Notes: generated by a model from the letters alone, not told the origin. Shown: positions 38,791 to 49,827, numbered from the stretch's first letter. The stretch is DNA of 64,000 nucleotides from Denitrificimonas caeni DSM 24390 (GCF_000421765.1 NZ_ATXQ01000001.1:186001-250000), one strand, 5' to 3'. Made by a program: numbers and translations.

Positions 38791-39717
38791 ATGCTACGTA
38801 CAATTAACCAACCAAAGCTCATCAGCCTATTCTGCCTGAGCTTTTTGCTTGCCAGTTGCGCCAACCACCTGCCGCCACGCAACGAACACGAGGATCGCAT
38901 TGAGCGCGTCTTGCTCAGCCACGAACTGCAGATTGATGCAGGTGCGGCGGCTTTAGAGCTGCCGCGTCGGCGTGTACGAGTGGTTGAGCAGCAGACATTT
39001 GAAGCGACTCATTTTGCGGTAACCCGCACTTATGAGCGCTATACACCTTATCAAGGCTGGCGCGAAGTCTACGAGATACCCTTAGGCGCTATTGCTGTGG
39101 TTGCTGGTATTGGCGCTAATATTGTCAATATCGCAGCCCTAGGCCGCTTACCAGAGCGTGTCACCCGCGGCTGGATTAACTACGGCATCGATGGTCTCAA
39201 TCCTGTGATGAACGTTGAATCCAATGGTCGCGCACAACAAAACCTTGCACGCGTGACTGATGTGCAAACAGATAAACGTATTGAGAGCAACAACCTACCC
39301 TGGGCAGAGCGCAGCGTTGCTGTTTTTGCTGGCGAGCAGGAATATGCACTGATAACCAACGCGCTTGGCTATGCAGATATTAACTTGTTAGATGAGCCCT
39401 TCAGCGATACGGACTTATCACAGGTACAGCAGTTACTAATCACCGCTGAGGACGAAAATCACGCCATCAAAGGACAAGCTGAGTTGGCTTTAAGTAGCAC
39501 TCTGCGACAAAAACTAACGGCTGCGCAGCCGCTTATTTTCGCCGAGCTTGAAGATAGCGATATTAGCGATTGGGTATTTCGGATCAAAAAACTTTCAACT
39601 CTCGGATTCGAGGAAGAAGCCAACAACCTCGAACAGAGCTTGTTGTTTCTAACGCGTAACGACCCTGACTTACAGAAAGACTTTATTGCTTTGTTGTTAA
39701 ACAAGACACCTCGCTAG
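38791..39717 (+). CDS. Hypothetical lipoprotein downstream of proS
   Basis: 308 residues. A lipoprotein signal ends at LASC (Cys near residue 23). A predominantly polar region with one hydrophobic stretch (PLGAIAVVAGIGANIVNIAALG, shown here as its first part, about residues 98-118) could be membrane-inserted. No known family is recognised. It begins 6 bases after proS and is probably co-transcribed; a lipoprotein gene sits between proS and oprD in P. aeruginosa also. It converges on recX, 19 bases away. Confidence 0.7.
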   Translation: MLRTINQPKLISLFCLSFLLASCANHLPPRNEHEDRIERVLLSHELQIDAGAAALELPRRRVRVVEQQTFEATHFAVTRTYERYTPYQGWREVYEIPLGAIAVVAGIGANIVNIAALGRLPERVTRGWINYGIDGLNPVMNVESNGRAQQNLARVTDVQTDKRIESNNLPWAERSVAVFAGEQEYALITNALGYADINLLDEPFSDTDLSQVQQLLITAEDENHAIKGQAELALSSTLRQKLTAAQPLIFAELEDSDISDWVFRIKKLSTLGFEEEANNLEQSLLFLTRNDPDLQKDFIALLLNKTPR

Positions 39718-39736
39718 CCCACTTAATCAAATGAGC

Positions 39737-40207
39737 TCACTCCTCATCACCAGAGTAATAGCTATTCTGGTGATCGAGTAAGTGGCGTACTGCATCCATC
39801 GTATAACCACGCTGGAGCAAAAAGCGGCTTTGCCGCGCCTTATCTTTTAAATCAACAATCTGCCCTGAAAAACGACGTTGCCATAAATCGTGCAATTGCG
39901 CCTGCCAATCAACATCAGCCTCACTCAAAGCTTGCTCTATCAGCTCACGCGACAAGCCACGCTGTGCCAGCTCTTCGCGGATACGCATCTGCCCTCGCCC
40001 AGCGTTGGCTCTACTGCGCACATAGCTTTCTAAGTAGCGCTCTTCCGACAACAAACCATCATCAGTTAAACGCTGCAGCTCAACCTCGATCATCTCTGCA
40101 TCAGCGCCGCGCAGACGCAGCTTGCGCGCCAGTTCAACATGGCCATGCTCACGTCGTGCTAATAAGTTCATTGCAGCTCGGCGGATCGAAACCGGAGTGT
40201 CTAACAT
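39737..40207 (-). CDS. recX: Regulatory protein RecX
   Basis: 156 residues made of three-helix repeats: SIRRAAMNLLARREHGHVEL, LTDDGLLSEERYLESY, GRGQMRIREELAQRGL and a final RFLLQRGYTMDAVRHLL. RecX caps RecA filaments and inhibits recombinase activity. ATG 40207 has GAGGAAAAA just upstream. A terminator lies between it and recA, so it is probably made by read-through. Confidence 0.94.
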   Translation of the reverse strand: MLDTPVSIRRAAMNLLARREHGHVELARKLRLRGADAEMIEVELQRLTDDGLLSEERYLESYVRSRANAGRGQMRIREELAQRGLSRELIEQALSEADVDWQAQLHDLWQRRFSGQIVDLKDKARQSRFLLQRGYTMDAVRHLLDHQNSYYSGDEE

Positions 40208-40218
40208 TTTTTCCTCAC

Positions 40219-40255
40219 AAAAAAACGGCATGAATGCGTTGCATTATGCCGTTTT
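40219..40255 (-). terminator. Terminator between recA and recX
   Basis: Stem AAAACGGCAT/ATGCCGTTTT with inner AATGC/GCATT. On the minus strand a T run follows (complement of the A run 40219-40225). It ends only about 10 bases before the recX start. Confidence 0.88.
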
Positions 40256-40277
40256 TATACATCAGTGAATTGCTCGA

Positions 40278-41321
40278 TTATTCGTCGATTTCTTCTACGC
40301 TAACAGCTTCTTTCTTCTGTCCTGAAGATGGCGCTGGGGCCAGCAACTGATCACGAATTTGCTGCTCAAGGGCTTTGCAAAGCTCTGGATTTTCTTCTAA
40401 GTAGCGCGCAGAGTTGGCTTTACCTTGACCAATCTTAGTGCCCTGGTGACTGTACCAAGCACCTGACTTTTCAAGCAGGCCTTGCTGCACCGCGAGATCA
40501 ATGATTTCACCATTACGGTAAATACCTTTGCCGTACAGAATCTGGAACTCAGCCTGACGGAAAGGTGACGCCACTTTGTTTTTAACCACTTTCACGCGGG
40601 TTTCGTTACCCGTGATTTCATCGCCTTCTTTTACCGCACCAATACGACGAATATCTAAACGTACAGAAGAGTAAAACTTCAGCGCGTTACCACCCGTAGT
40701 AGTTTCTGGGCTACCGAACATCACACCGATTTTCATACGAATTTGGTTAATGAAAATCACCAAACAATTGGCATTTTTGATATTACCGGTGATTTTACGC
40801 AGCGCTTGACTCATTAAACGCGCTTGCAAACCAACGTGGGTATCACCCATGTCACCTTCAATTTCAGCTTTCGGCACCAATGCAGCAACGGAGTCAATAA
40901 CGATCACATCAATGGAGTTAGAGCGCACTAACATATCGGCAATTTCTAGTGCTTGCTCACCGGTATCGGGCTGCGAAACATACAAATCATCAACATTCAC
41001 GCCTAACTTACTTGCATACTCAGGATCAAGCGCATGCTCAGCATCAATAAAAGCACAGGTCGCGCCAACTTTTTGCGCCTCAGCAATAACCGATAAAGTC
41101 AGTGTCGTTTTACCTGAGGATTCAGGACCATAAATCTCAACGATACGGCCCTTAGGCAGACCGCCAATACCAAGCGCAATATCCAGGCCTAGTGAGCCTG
41201 TAGAAATTGCTGGAATTGCTACACGCTCATGGTCGCCCATGCGCATAACAGCACCTTTACCGAACTGGCGTTCAATTTGACCAAGCGCAGCCGCTAAAGC
41301 TTTTTTCTTGTTCTCGTCCAT
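40278..41321 (-). CDS. recA: Recombinase RecA
   Basis: 347 residues. Walker [10 protein letters not shown] (about 66-74), Walker [12 protein letters not shown]1/L2 loops including [10 protein letters not shown], and an acidic C-terminal tail ending VEEIDE. It drives strand exchange and SOS induction. GAGAGGA lies upstream of the ATG. A candidate LexA box lies 40 bases before the start. Confidence 0.99.
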   Translation of the reverse strand: MDENKKKALAAALGQIERQFGKGAVMRMGDHERVAIPAISTGSLGLDIALGIGGLPKGRIVEIYGPESSGKTTLTLSVIAEAQKVGATCAFIDAEHALDPEYASKLGVNVDDLYVSQPDTGEQALEIADMLVRSNSIDVIVIDSVAALVPKAEIEGDMGDTHVGLQARLMSQALRKITGNIKNANCLVIFINQIRMKIGVMFGSPETTTGGNALKFYSSVRLDIRRIGAVKEGDEITGNETRVKVVKNKVASPFRQAEFQILYGKGIYRNGEIIDLAVQQGLLEKSGAWYSHQGTKIGQGKANSARYLEENPELCKALEQQIRDQLLAPAPSSGQKKEAVSVEEIDE

Positions 41322-41360
41322 TATAAATCCTCTCGTTACAATTGGGCGGCGCCCTAAATA

Positions 41361-41376
41361 CTGGATAACTAACCAG
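41361..41376 (-). promoter_or_regulatory. Candidate LexA (SOS) box of recA
   Basis: CTGGATAACTAACCAG fits the CTG-N10-CAG frame of gammaproteobacterial LexA boxes, although both half-sites have CTGG rather than the preferred CTGT. It is the only such palindrome in the 70-base recA upstream gap. Confidence 0.5.
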
Positions 41377-41391
41377 CATTATCCACAGTCT

Positions 41392-41940
41392 TTATTGATT
41401 AGGCAAATGTTTCTTTAACCATTGCTGCCAAGTATTCGCCGCAAGTCCTTCCACTACACACAATAGACCAGCTAAAGCGGCTTGGACGGTTTGCTGACGA
41501 ACGGCTTGGCGATCACCAGCAAAGTGCCAACAACCTGACTGCACCTGCGCACCGTGCGCCCAAGCGACCCAGACTGTGCCGACAGGCTTGTCTGGACTAC
41601 CGCCGCTAGGCCCTGCAACACCGCTAACGGCCACAGCATACTGCGCGTCAGCTAACTGCTGAGCACCGCGTGCCATGGCTTCAACAACGGCCTGACTGAC
41701 CGCACCATCTCGCTGCAAATCACTTTCAGCAACCTTCAGCACACGCGTTTTTTGCCGATTGGAATAGGTAACAAAGCCCACTTCAAACCATGCTGAACTG
41801 CCGGCAATGCGCGTAATAGCTTCAGCAATACCACCGCCAGTGCAGGACTCTGCGGTGCTGACTGAAGCCTGTTCAGCCAATAGTTTTTGCCCCAACTGTT
41901 CTGCAAGGTACGTAATAGTCTGCCACTGCAGCTGATCCAT
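41392..41940 (-). CDS. pncC: CinA C-terminal family nicotinamide-nucleotide amidohydrolase
   Basis: 182 residues: VSTAESCTGGGIAEAIT (catalytic Ser/Thr cluster), WFEVGFVTYSN, GVAGPSGGSPDKPVGTVWVAW. It deamidates nicotinamide mononucleotide in pyridine-nucleotide salvage. It is the stand-alone CinA-C form found beside recA in Pseudomonas. Its ATG shares a base with the pagL stop (TAATG), so the two are coupled. Confidence 0.93.
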   Translation of the reverse strand: MDQLQWQTITYLAEQLGQKLLAEQASVSTAESCTGGGIAEAITRIAGSSAWFEVGFVTYSNRQKTRVLKVAESDLQRDGAVSQAVVEAMARGAQQLADAQYAVAVSGVAGPSGGSPDKPVGTVWVAWAHGAQVQSGCWHFAGDRQAVRQQTVQAALAGLLCVVEGLAANTWQQWLKKHLPNQ

Positions 41941-42455
41941 TACAGAGCAACACGGTAATGCAAGCTGTAGGCTTCAATACCATTATTAGGTTTTTTTAAG
42001 CCCGCATTCGAATAATGGATAGCACGCAAACCAATGGCATGATTATAGAAACGCACACCCACACCAAAACGGTCTTCAAACTGGAAGGAGCTGCCAAGAC
42101 GCCGGCTTTCAATACGCGTATTTTCAAACAAAGAAACACCAATACCTGCTTCCAAATAAGGTTTAAAAACATCGCCATTAAACTCATAAACCAAAACCGG
42201 ACTGACCGAAATACTGTGATTGTCAGACTCTTTATCACCTTTCCAAAAGGTGTAACCGGCATCCCAATAACCCGTTAAAGCACCTACATCCGTTTGCCAC
42301 CAGCGTGACTGGAATTCTTTTTGTAAACCTATGCGTACCGTCGAAGTCGACTCTTTAGTACGACCCACCGCTCCAGTCAACTCGATAGCAGCCGCCTGCT
42401 GAGCAGCCAAGCCTAACAACACAGTCGCAATACTACTCATCATAAATAACCGCAT
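41940..42455 (-). CDS. pagL: Lipid A 3-O-deacylase PagL
   Basis: 171 residues. A signal peptide (about 1-23) is followed by an eight-strand outer-membrane barrel with aromatic C-terminal strand SLHYRVAL. The catalytic triad His147, Ser149, Glu161 lies in IHYSNAGLKKPNNGIE; the +2 and +14 spacing equals that of P. aeruginosa PagL (His126, Ser128, Glu140). It removes the 3-O-linked acyl chain from lipid A. It overlaps pncC and follows murI by 34 bases. Confidence 0.9.
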   Translation of the reverse strand: MRLFMMSSIATVLLGLAAQQAAAIELTGAVGRTKESTSTVRIGLQKEFQSRWWQTDVGALTGYWDAGYTFWKGDKESDNHSISVSPVLVYEFNGDVFKPYLEAGIGVSLFENTRIESRRLGSSFQFEDRFGVGVRFYNHAIGLRAIHYSNAGLKKPNNGIEAYSLHYRVAL

Positions 42456-42489
42456 GATTTCTTCCTTATTTTTTCTTGATTTTTATGGT

Positions 42490-43284
42490 TTAAAATCCTA
42501 ACGCACGTACTGATTGCTCTGTAGGCCAGAGCAACGCTAAAGTTTGTTCAGTTTTATACACATCCCCGCTACCATAAAAACGATCAACTGGTAGCTGTGT
42601 ATCAACTAACAAACCTTGCTTACCTAGTTCACTCTGTAAGCGCCGAGCTACCGCCTTACCGGTATCAATCAGCTGCACGCCATTTGGGACTAAAGTTTGC
42701 AGTAAAGGTTTCAACAACGGGTAATGAGTGCAGCCTAGAATCAGCGTGTCGCAACCTGCTTGCAATAGAGGCTCAACGTAACTGTTAAGTAAATTTCGTG
42801 TGACAGCACTGTCTAACTGCCCTGCTTCAATCAGCTCGACCAGACCTGGACAAGGTTGGGTGATGACGTCTACGTCACTGGCAAAGCGCTCCAATAAAGC
42901 GGCAAAGCGCGCACTGCGCAAGGTACCTGTAGTGGCTAATACGCCAATCTTGCCCGAGACTGAGGCCAGCACCGCTGGTTTTACTGCGGGCTCCATGCCA
43001 ACAATCAGCAATTCTGGCCAGCGCTGGCGTAATTCAGTCACAGCAGCAGCTGTTGCGGTATTACAGGCAACCACTATCGCCTTCACCGGTTGTGCCAATA
43101 AAAACTCAGTAATGGCAATGCTACGCTGAACAATAAATTCTGGTGACTTTTCGCCATAAGGGACATGCGCGCTATCGGCGATATAAATCAATGATTCACT
43201 CGGCAGCAAACCACGAATCTCATTCAGCACTGAGATACCGCCTAAGCCGGAATCAAACACACCAATCGCTGCATGTTTATCCAT
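42490..43284 (-). CDS. murI: Glutamate racemase
   Basis: 264 residues with both catalytic cysteines: [11 protein letters not shown] (about 74) and LGCTHYPLL (about 185), plus GVFDSGLGG at the N-terminus. It makes D-glutamate for peptidoglycan. ATG 43284 lies inside the end of moeB (8-base overlap) with GGAG seven bases upstream, so it is translated by coupling. Confidence 0.96.
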   Translation of the reverse strand: MDKHAAIGVFDSGLGGISVLNEIRGLLPSESLIYIADSAHVPYGEKSPEFIVQRSIAITEFLLAQPVKAIVVACNTATAAAVTELRQRWPELLIVGMEPAVKPAVLASVSGKIGVLATTGTLRSARFAALLERFASDVDVITQPCPGLVELIEAGQLDSAVTRNLLNSYVEPLLQAGCDTLILGCTHYPLLKPLLQTLVPNGVQLIDTGKAVARRLQSELGKQGLLVDTQLPVDRFYGSGDVYKTEQTLALLWPTEQSVRALGF

Positions 43285-44032
43285 GTCGCACTCCACACAC
43301 TTTGCACTGCGGATCACGACGAACCTTAAGTTCACGAAAACGACTGCTTAACGCATCCACCAGCAATAAGCGTCCAATCAATGGTTCACCAAAGCCGGCA
43401 ATAATTTTTAGCACTTCCAGAGCTTGCAAGCTGCCAATCAAGCCCACTAAAGGGCCCAGCACACCTGCTTCACTGCAGGTTAAACCTTCTTCTTCACCAT
43501 CACCAAACACACAGTGATAGCAAGGGCTCTGCGCATTGTTTGGGTCATACACACTGACCTGCCCATCAGCGCGAATCGCGGCACCGCTGACCAGTACTTT
43601 CTGCGCAGCAAAACACGCTGCATTGAGCTGGCTACGAATGGTGAAGTTATCAGTGCAATCGACCACCACATCAATCGACTGCAATAAATTTGGCAGATTT
43701 TCTGCCGTCAATTTATCACTGATAGCCTGCACCGCAATGTGTGGATTTAATCCCTGCAAACGCGTCTGCGCCGACTCTACTTTCAAAACACCTAAAGCCG
43801 CCGTGTCATGGACGATTTGTCGCTGCAGGTTGGAGACATCGAGGGTGTCAAAATCTGCTAAATACAACTCACCGACACCCGCGGCCGCCAAGTACAAAGC
43901 GACCGGTGAGCCCAAACCACCAAGCCCTACGATCAACACTTTGCTATTTTTTAAGCGCAACTGCCCTGCGACATCCACGTGATTCAAGAGGATTTGTCGG
44001 CTGTAACGCAGTAATTCTTCATCATTTAACAT
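43277..44032 (-). CDS. moeB: Molybdopterin-synthase adenylyltransferase MoeB (ThiF family)
   Basis: 251 residues. ATP-binding [19 protein letters not shown] (about 37-55), [13 protein letters not shown], two CxxC zinc pairs (CYHC near 170 and CKVC near the end). It adenylates the C-terminal Gly-Gly of MoaD, or a related sulfur carrier. The position between prmC and murI is as in P. aeruginosa. Confidence 0.93.
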   Translation of the reverse strand: MLNDEELLRYSRQILLNHVDVAGQLRLKNSKVLIVGLGGLGSPVALYLAAAGVGELYLADFDTLDVSNLQRQIVHDTAALGVLKVESAQTRLQGLNPHIAVQAISDKLTAENLPNLLQSIDVVVDCTDNFTIRSQLNAACFAAQKVLVSGAAIRADGQVSVYDPNNAQSPCYHCVFGDGEEEGLTCSEAGVLGPLVGLIGSLQALEVLKIIAGFGEPLIGRLLLVDALSSRFRELKVRRDPQCKVCGVRHG

Positions 44033-44045
44033 GGAGTATGATGAC

Positions 44046-44885
44046 CTAAGATAAGGATGGCAGACGCCCTAAACTGATTCTTTGATGACCGGACAAATCA
44101 CGCTGACTGCTAACATCAATAAAGCCTGCCTGCTGTAATAGTTCACGCACAGCACTGGCTTGATCAAAACCATGCTCCAGCAGTAACCAACCATTCGCGG
44201 TTAAATAAGACGGCGCTTGGGCAATAATCAAACGTATATCATCCAGACCATCAGGGCCAGAGACCAATGCACTGAGCGGTTCAAAACGTACGTCACCTTG
44301 CTGCAAGTGCGGATCGTTATCAGCAATATAAGGCGGATTACTCACAATCAGGTCATAGCGCTGAGCGGTTAAAGCACTGAACCAATGGCTCGACAGAAAC
44401 TCGACATTAGCCAACTGCAGTTGGCGCTGATTGTTTTGCGCTAAAGCCACCGCTGATTCAATACGATCAACACCAGTCACTGCCCATAACGGCCTCTCAC
44501 TGGCTAACGCCAAGGCCAGTGCGCCAGTACCGGTACCTAGATCGAGCACCTTAAGCGTGCTACTGGCATCAGCTAACTGCAAAGCAGACTCGACCAATAA
44601 CTCAGTGTCGGCACGGGGTATTAAGGTGTGTTTGGCGACTTGTAGATCCAGCGTCCAAAAACCTTGCCGCCCTAACAAGTAAGCGACTGGCTCGCCGCGC
44701 TGACGGCGTTCGAGTAAAGTCATAAAAGCTGCAACCTGTGCTTCAGTTACAGTTTTATCGGGCCAAGTATAAAGGTAGCTGCGCGGCTTCTCGAGAACAA
44801 AAGCTAACAGCAGTTCGGCATCGAGCTGCGCAGTCGGCGAATCAATCTGCGCAGCATGGGCTAACAACTGATCAATTCGCGTCAT
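44046..44885 (-). CDS. prmC: Release factor glutamine methyltransferase PrmC
   Basis: 279 residues. SAM-binding DLGTGTGALALALA and the NPPY motif in IVSNPPYIA. It methylates the Gln of the GGQ motif in RF1 and RF2. It starts 5 bases after prfA, its substrate's gene. Confidence 0.96.
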   Translation of the reverse strand: MTRIDQLLAHAAQIDSPTAQLDAELLLAFVLEKPRSYLYTWPDKTVTEAQVAAFMTLLERRQRGEPVAYLLGRQGFWTLDLQVAKHTLIPRADTELLVESALQLADASSTLKVLDLGTGTGALALALASERPLWAVTGVDRIESAVALAQNNQRQLQLANVEFLSSHWFSALTAQRYDLIVSNPPYIADNDPHLQQGDVRFEPLSALVSGPDGLDDIRLIIAQAPSYLTANGWLLLEHGFDQASAVRELLQQAGFIDVSSQRDLSGHQRISLGRLPSLS

Positions 44886-44890
44886 AAAAG

Positions 44891-45973
44891 TTAATCGCCT
44901 AAGGCAGCCAGCTGATCAGCTTGGTACTCAAGTAACAGCGGATCAATCACTTGCTCGAGACTGCCACCGAGCACATCAGCCAACGAATACAGAGTGAGAT
45001 TGATCCGATGATCAGTAACCCGTCCTTGGGAAAAGTTATAGGTGCGAATGCGCTCAGAGCGGTCACCGCTACCCACCAAGGACTTGCGCGTCGCCGACAT
45101 TTCTTGGGCGGCAGCGCTGGTTTGCTGATCTTCTAAACGTGCAGCCAACCAACCCATGGCTCGGGCGCGGTTTTTATGTTGCGAACGCTCTTCCTGACAC
45201 TCAACCACCATGCCGCTTGGGATGTGGGTAATACGTACCGCCGAGTCAGTTTTGTTAATGTGCTGACCACCGGCACCAGAAGCCCGGTAAGTATCCACAC
45301 GCAAATCAGCCGGATTGATTTCAATCGCCGCTTGTTCATCAGGCTCAGGCAAAACCACCACGGTGCATGCTGAAGTGTGCACACGTCCTTGCGATTCGGT
45401 TTCTGGCACACGCTGCACCCGATGCGCACCGGATTCAAACTTCAAACGGCCATAGACATTGGCCCCTTCGACACGGGCAATCACTTCTTTATAACCGCCA
45501 TGTTCGCCAGCATGCTCAGAGAGAATCTCGACGCGCCAACCTTGACGTTCGGCGTAGCGCAAATACATGCGCAATAGGTCGCCGGAGAAAATCGCCGCTT
45601 CATCGCCACCAGTGCCAGCACGCACTTCAAGAAAGACGTTACGGCCATCATTCGGGTCTTTTGGCAACATTAAGCGCTGCAAGTCGGCTTCAATGGTTTC
45701 TAAAGAGGCACGGCACTCGGCCACTTCTTCAACAGCCATCTCGCGCACATCTGGATCTGCATCTTTCAGCAAGGCTTGCGCCTCTTCAAGATCACTGCGG
45801 GTTTTACGCCAGGTTTGGAAGACCTTAACCACAGGCTCAACCTCAGCATACTCTTTAGAGTAAGCGCGATACTTGGTTTGATCACTGATCACCTGTGCAT
45901 CACCAAGCAGCGCAGTGAGCTCTTCGTAGCGTTCTTGCAGACGGTCCAAACGATTGACTAACGACGCTTTCAT
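44891..45973 (-). CDS. prfA: Peptide chain release factor RF1
   Basis: 360 residues. Codon-recognition PxT motif as PET in [16 protein letters not shown], and catalytic GGQ in [15 protein letters not shown]. It reads UAA and UAG. Its start shares a base with the hemA stop, so the pair is coupled. Confidence 0.98.
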   Translation of the reverse strand: MKASLVNRLDRLQERYEELTALLGDAQVISDQTKYRAYSKEYAEVEPVVKVFQTWRKTRSDLEEAQALLKDADPDVREMAVEEVAECRASLETIEADLQRLMLPKDPNDGRNVFLEVRAGTGGDEAAIFSGDLLRMYLRYAERQGWRVEILSEHAGEHGGYKEVIARVEGANVYGRLKFESGAHRVQRVPETESQGRVHTSACTVVVLPEPDEQAAIEINPADLRVDTYRASGAGGQHINKTDSAVRITHIPSGMVVECQEERSQHKNRARAMGWLAARLEDQQTSAAAQEMSATRKSLVGSGDRSERIRTYNFSQGRVTDHRINLTLYSLADVLGGSLEQVIDPLLLEYQADQLAALGD

Positions 45974-47238
45974 TAATTCGAGTTACCTGTTGTTAAGCCA
46001 AATAATTCCTGCGCAACCGCCAGCGCTTCACACCGACCATCTGCAGACAAACGCTTTAATTGCACACTGGGCGCATGCAATAACTTATTGGTTAGACCGC
46101 GCGCCAATGCCGCCAGCGCATCTTCTGGCGAAGCACCATTGGCTAACGCCCGTTGCGCTCGCGCTAATTCTTCATCGCGCAAACGCTCGCCCTGCTGGCG
46201 ATAGGCACGCAACACATCGACCGCTTCCAGTTCACGCAAACGCTGCATAAAGTCAGAAGTGCCTTGCACTACCAATTCTTCAGCTGCTTTAGCTGCGCCT
46301 TGACGGCTTTTTAAATTCTCGGTAACCACTTCATGCAGGTCATCCACGCTGTACAAATACACATCATCAAGTTCGCCCACTTGCGGCTCAATGTCGCGCG
46401 GCACAGCAATATCAACCATAAAAATCGGTTTGTGCTTACGTAATTTCAATGCCCGCTCAACAGCACCTTTACCTAGAATAGGCAGCTGACTTGCTGTCGA
46501 ACTGATAACAATATCACTGCGCACTAAGGCATCTGGAATATCTGCTAAGACAATCGCTTCTCCAGAAAACTCATCCGCCAAGAGCTTGGCGCGCTCTAAA
46601 GTACGGTTGGCAACAATGATTTTTTTAACGCCTTGCTCATGTAAGTGGCGCGCAACCAAAGTTATGGTTTCGCCAGCACCCACCAGCAACGCCTGACTAT
46701 GACTTAGATCGGTAAAAATTTGCTTAGCCAAACTGACCGCAGCGAACGCCACAGATACCGGGTTCTCGCCAATGGCTGTATCGGTGCGCACGGTTTTGGC
46801 AGTACTAAATGTAGCTTGAAACAAACGGCCTAATAAAGGTCCTAGAGTGCCAGCCTCTCGCGCCACCGCATAGGCTGTTTTAATCTGTCCTAAAATCTGC
46901 GGCTCACCAAGCACCAAAGAATCTAAACCACAGGCCACACGCATCATATGGCGAATGGCTGCATCATCCTCGTGCACATAAGCGCAGGCGTGCAAATCCT
47001 CGACCGGTACGCCATGAAACTGCGCCAACCAATCGAGCACTGCTCGCGGCTGTGCACATTCCATTTCCAGATACAGTTCGCTGCGGTTGCACGTCGATAA
47101 AATCGCTGCTTCTCGACTGCCCACGACCTGACATAGCTGACGCAACGCTTCAGCTAGTTGCTCGGGACTAAAGGCCACGCGCTCACGGACCGCCACTGAC
47201 GCCGTTTTATGATTAATTCCAAGTGCTATAAAAGCCAT
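45973..47238 (-). CDS. hemA: Glutamyl-tRNA reductase
   Basis: 421 residues. Catalytic Cys near residue 50 in [16 protein letters not shown]-binding [16 protein letters not shown], and a C-terminal dimerisation helix. It is the first committed step of C5-pathway haem synthesis. It heads the hemA-prfA-prmC-moeB-murI run on the minus strand. The 234 bases to the divergent TPR gene form a shared promoter region. Confidence 0.97.
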   Translation of the reverse strand: MAFIALGINHKTASVAVRERVAFSPEQLAEALRQLCQVVGSREAAILSTCNRSELYLEMECAQPRAVLDWLAQFHGVPVEDLHACAYVHEDDAAIRHMMRVACGLDSLVLGEPQILGQIKTAYAVAREAGTLGPLLGRLFQATFSTAKTVRTDTAIGENPVSVAFAAVSLAKQIFTDLSHSQALLVGAGETITLVARHLHEQGVKKIIVANRTLERAKLLADEFSGEAIVLADIPDALVRSDIVISSTASQLPILGKGAVERALKLRKHKPIFMVDIAVPRDIEPQVGELDDVYLYSVDDLHEVVTENLKSRQGAAKAAEELVVQGTSDFMQRLRELEAVDVLRAYRQQGERLRDEELARAQRALANGASPEDALAALARGLTNKLLHAPSVQLKRLSADGRCEALAVAQELFGLTTGNSN

Positions 47239-47472
47239 GCATCGTCGCTAAAGATGTTTAAAGCGGGCAATTGTCCTACTTCAAAGCCTTCAGAACAACC
47301 TCCCAAAACAAAAGCCAACATTGAGTGTCAGAAAAAACATATATTTAGACTATCACATGCACAGCCGATCACCGTATAAGCAACGCTGCGAGCATATAAT
47401 TGTAGCCAGAGGCGCGCGATTTCTCTGCCTGTGTCATGATGTCACTATTCTAACTTGTCTTGCCTTGTACCT

Positions 47473-49191
47473 ATGAATAAATATTTGAGTCTTATTTCCG
47501 TCGCAGTGCTGCTATCTGGCTGCCAAAGCTTCAACACCGACACTGCCAGTCCGGCGGTGGAGCAAGCTGCAACTGCAGTGACGCCAGCCAGCGAGCCTGC
47601 AATTGCCAGCGTTGAATTCACTGAAGACAGCTTGGTCAGCCTGTTAACCGCTGAAATTGCTGGGCAACGTGATCGTTTTGATATTGCTTTAGATAATTAT
47701 AGCCAGCAGGCGCAAGCCACCGGTGATCCCGGCGTCGCTGAACGGGCGTTTCACATTGCCGAATATCTAGGCGAAGACAAAAACGCCCTAAATAACGCTT
47801 TGATCTGGGCCAATGCCGCACCGGACAATCTAGAGGCACAGCGTGCAGCAGCGATTCAGCTGGCACAAGCCAAGCGTTATGACGAAGCCATGACGCGCAT
47901 GGAAAAAGTTTTATTGGCGCAAGGCGAAACGCAATTTGATTTCTTGGCGTTGTCTGCAGCGCAGTCTGACCGCAAAACGCGCCAAGCCTTGCTACAGAGC
48001 TTTGATCGCTTATTGCTCAAACAACCAAACAATCAGCAACTGATTTTCAGTAAAGCTATTTTGCTCAATCAAGATGATCGCAGCGAAGAAGCATTACAGT
48101 TACTTGAAGATCAACCCCGAAAAAACGCAGTCGCCGCAACGATTTTATTAAGAGCGCGTTTACTCAATCAACTTAATCGTGGTGAGGAAGCCTTACCTTT
48201 ATTACGCAATGCATTAAAAAAACAGCCGAACGACAACCGTTTGCGTATGACCTATGCGCGCCAGCTGATTGAGCTCAATCAGCTAGAAGAAGCTCGCGCT
48301 GAGTTTATTGAACTGCTACAGCAATCACCCGAAGATGACGATCTACGCTTCTCTTTAGCATTGATCAACATGGACCTAGAAGCATGGCAGGAAGCTCAGG
48401 TTTATCTTGAAGGGCTGATTGATCGTGGTGCTTACGGCGATGCTGCGCAATACAATCTCGGTCGTGTCTTTGAGGAACTACAGGACCCTGAACAAGCTTT
48501 AATCGCTTACACACAAGTACAAGGCGGCAATAACTATTTAGCCGCTCAGCAGCGCATTGCCAATCTTCTGCTCGCTGAGCAACAGGTCAAGGAAACCGCG
48601 ACTCACTTTGAACTGGAGCGCGCCAGCAATGCCGATGCCTTCATCCCTTTATATTTGATTGAAGCAGAAGCTCTAGCCAACCATGACCAGGTTGAAACCG
48701 CTTGGCTACGCATCAATCAAGCGCTAAAACAGATCCCTGAAGACCCAAGCCTTTTGTACACCCGTGCGATGATTGCTGACAAACGTAACGACTTGGCACA
48801 ACTGGAAGCCGACTTACAATTGATCATTGAGCGCGATCCAAATAACGCGATGGCTCTGAATGCACTCGGTTATACCCTCGCCGATCGCACTGATCGTTTA
48901 GAAGAAGCGCGCCAGCTGATTGAGCAAGCACACTTACTAGAGCCTAACGACGCAGCGATTACTGACAGCTTAGGCTGGGTCTATTACCGCTTAGGCGATT
49001 TGCAAAGTGCTGAGCGTCTGTTGCGCGAAGCCTTTAACGCTTTTCCTGATGCTGAAGTAGCTGCACACTTCGGCGAGGTGCTCTGGCAACTGGGTAAACG
49101 CAAGCAAGCCCAGCAAGTGTGGAACAAAGCGCTAAAAAGCCAACCTAACAACGCTGTCCTGCTCGAAACAATGCAGCGACTCTCTCAGTAG
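47473..49191 (+). CDS. Tetratricopeptide-repeat lipoprotein
   Basis: 572 residues. A lipoprotein signal ends at LLSGC (Cys near 17). The rest is mostly TPR helices, for example LYTRAMIADKRNDLAQLEAD, NAMALNALGYTLADRTDRLE and DSLGWVYYRLGDLQSAERLL. It is the homolog in position of P. aeruginosa PA4667, just before lolB. Outer-membrane anchored, probably a scaffold. ATG 47473 is used; an upstream TTG would add six residues. Confidence 0.88.
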   Translation: MNKYLSLISVAVLLSGCQSFNTDTASPAVEQAATAVTPASEPAIASVEFTEDSLVSLLTAEIAGQRDRFDIALDNYSQQAQATGDPGVAERAFHIAEYLGEDKNALNNALIWANAAPDNLEAQRAAAIQLAQAKRYDEAMTRMEKVLLAQGETQFDFLALSAAQSDRKTRQALLQSFDRLLLKQPNNQQLIFSKAILLNQDDRSEEALQLLEDQPRKNAVAATILLRARLLNQLNRGEEALPLLRNALKKQPNDNRLRMTYARQLIELNQLEEARAEFIELLQQSPEDDDLRFSLALINMDLEAWQEAQVYLEGLIDRGAYGDAAQYNLGRVFEELQDPEQALIAYTQVQGGNNYLAAQQRIANLLLAEQQVKETATHFELERASNADAFIPLYLIEAEALANHDQVETAWLRINQALKQIPEDPSLLYTRAMIADKRNDLAQLEADLQLIIERDPNNAMALNALGYTLADRTDRLEEARQLIEQAHLLEPNDAAITDSLGWVYYRLGDLQSAERLLREAFNAFPDAEVAAHFGEVLWQLGKRKQAQQVWNKALKSQPNNAVLLETMQRLSQ

Positions 49192-49204
49192 GAGTTATTC
49201 ATCG

Positions 49205-49822
49205 ATGCGTTTTGCTACTTTTTTACTCGCCAGCCTGCTGCTCACCCTCAGCGGTTGCAGTCGCTTCGCCACACAAGAGCAACTCTCTGGCAGCGGCCAA
49301 GCCAGCTCATGGCAGTCGCACAAGCAACAGATCACACCGGTTGACGCCTGGCAAATCAACGGCAAAATCGGCATTCGCAGCGAGAAAGAGTCAGGCAGCG
49401 CGGTATTATTCTGGCTGCAACGCCAAGACTACTTTGATATCCGCTTATCCGGCCCACTCGGTCAAGGTTCAACACGCTTAATCGGCCGTCAAGGTGCAGT
49501 CAGTCTAGAAATCGCCAATCGTGGCACCTTTCAAGCAACCTCTGCAAAAGAGTTGATGCAGCAACAGCTTGGCTGGAGCCTACCGGTTGAACATTTGCTT
49601 TGGTGGGTACGCGGCTTACCGGCGCCCTACAGCAAAAGCAAATTACAACTGGACAGCAACAGCTTGCTGGCCAAATTGGAACAGGACCAATGGCAGGTCG
49701 AGTACCTGAGCTATCGAACTGAAAACAACTTACAACTGCCAGAGCGCATTAAACTCAGCGGCGCCGGCTTGAACATCACGCTAGTCATCAAAGAATGGCA
49801 AGCACGGCAACTGGGTCAGTAA
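49205..49822 (+). CDS. lolB: Outer-membrane lipoprotein LolB
   Basis: 205 residues. Lipoprotein signal LTLSGC (Cys near 18); LolB fold with [41 protein letters not shown]. It receives lipoproteins from LolA and inserts them into the outer membrane. Six bases separate it from the ispE start. Confidence 0.94.
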   Translation: MRFATFLLASLLLTLSGCSRFATQEQLSGSGQASSWQSHKQQITPVDAWQINGKIGIRSEKESGSAVLFWLQRQDYFDIRLSGPLGQGSTRLIGRQGAVSLEIANRGTFQATSAKELMQQQLGWSLPVEHLLWWVRGLPAPYSKSKLQLDSNSLLAKLEQDQWQVEYLSYRTENNLQLPERIKLSGAGLNITLVIKEWQARQLGQ

Positions 49823-49827
49823 CAACC

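Noticed and set aside
45367-45828. 153-codon plus-strand frame opposite prfA
   Set aside because: His/Arg-rich shadow of RF1.
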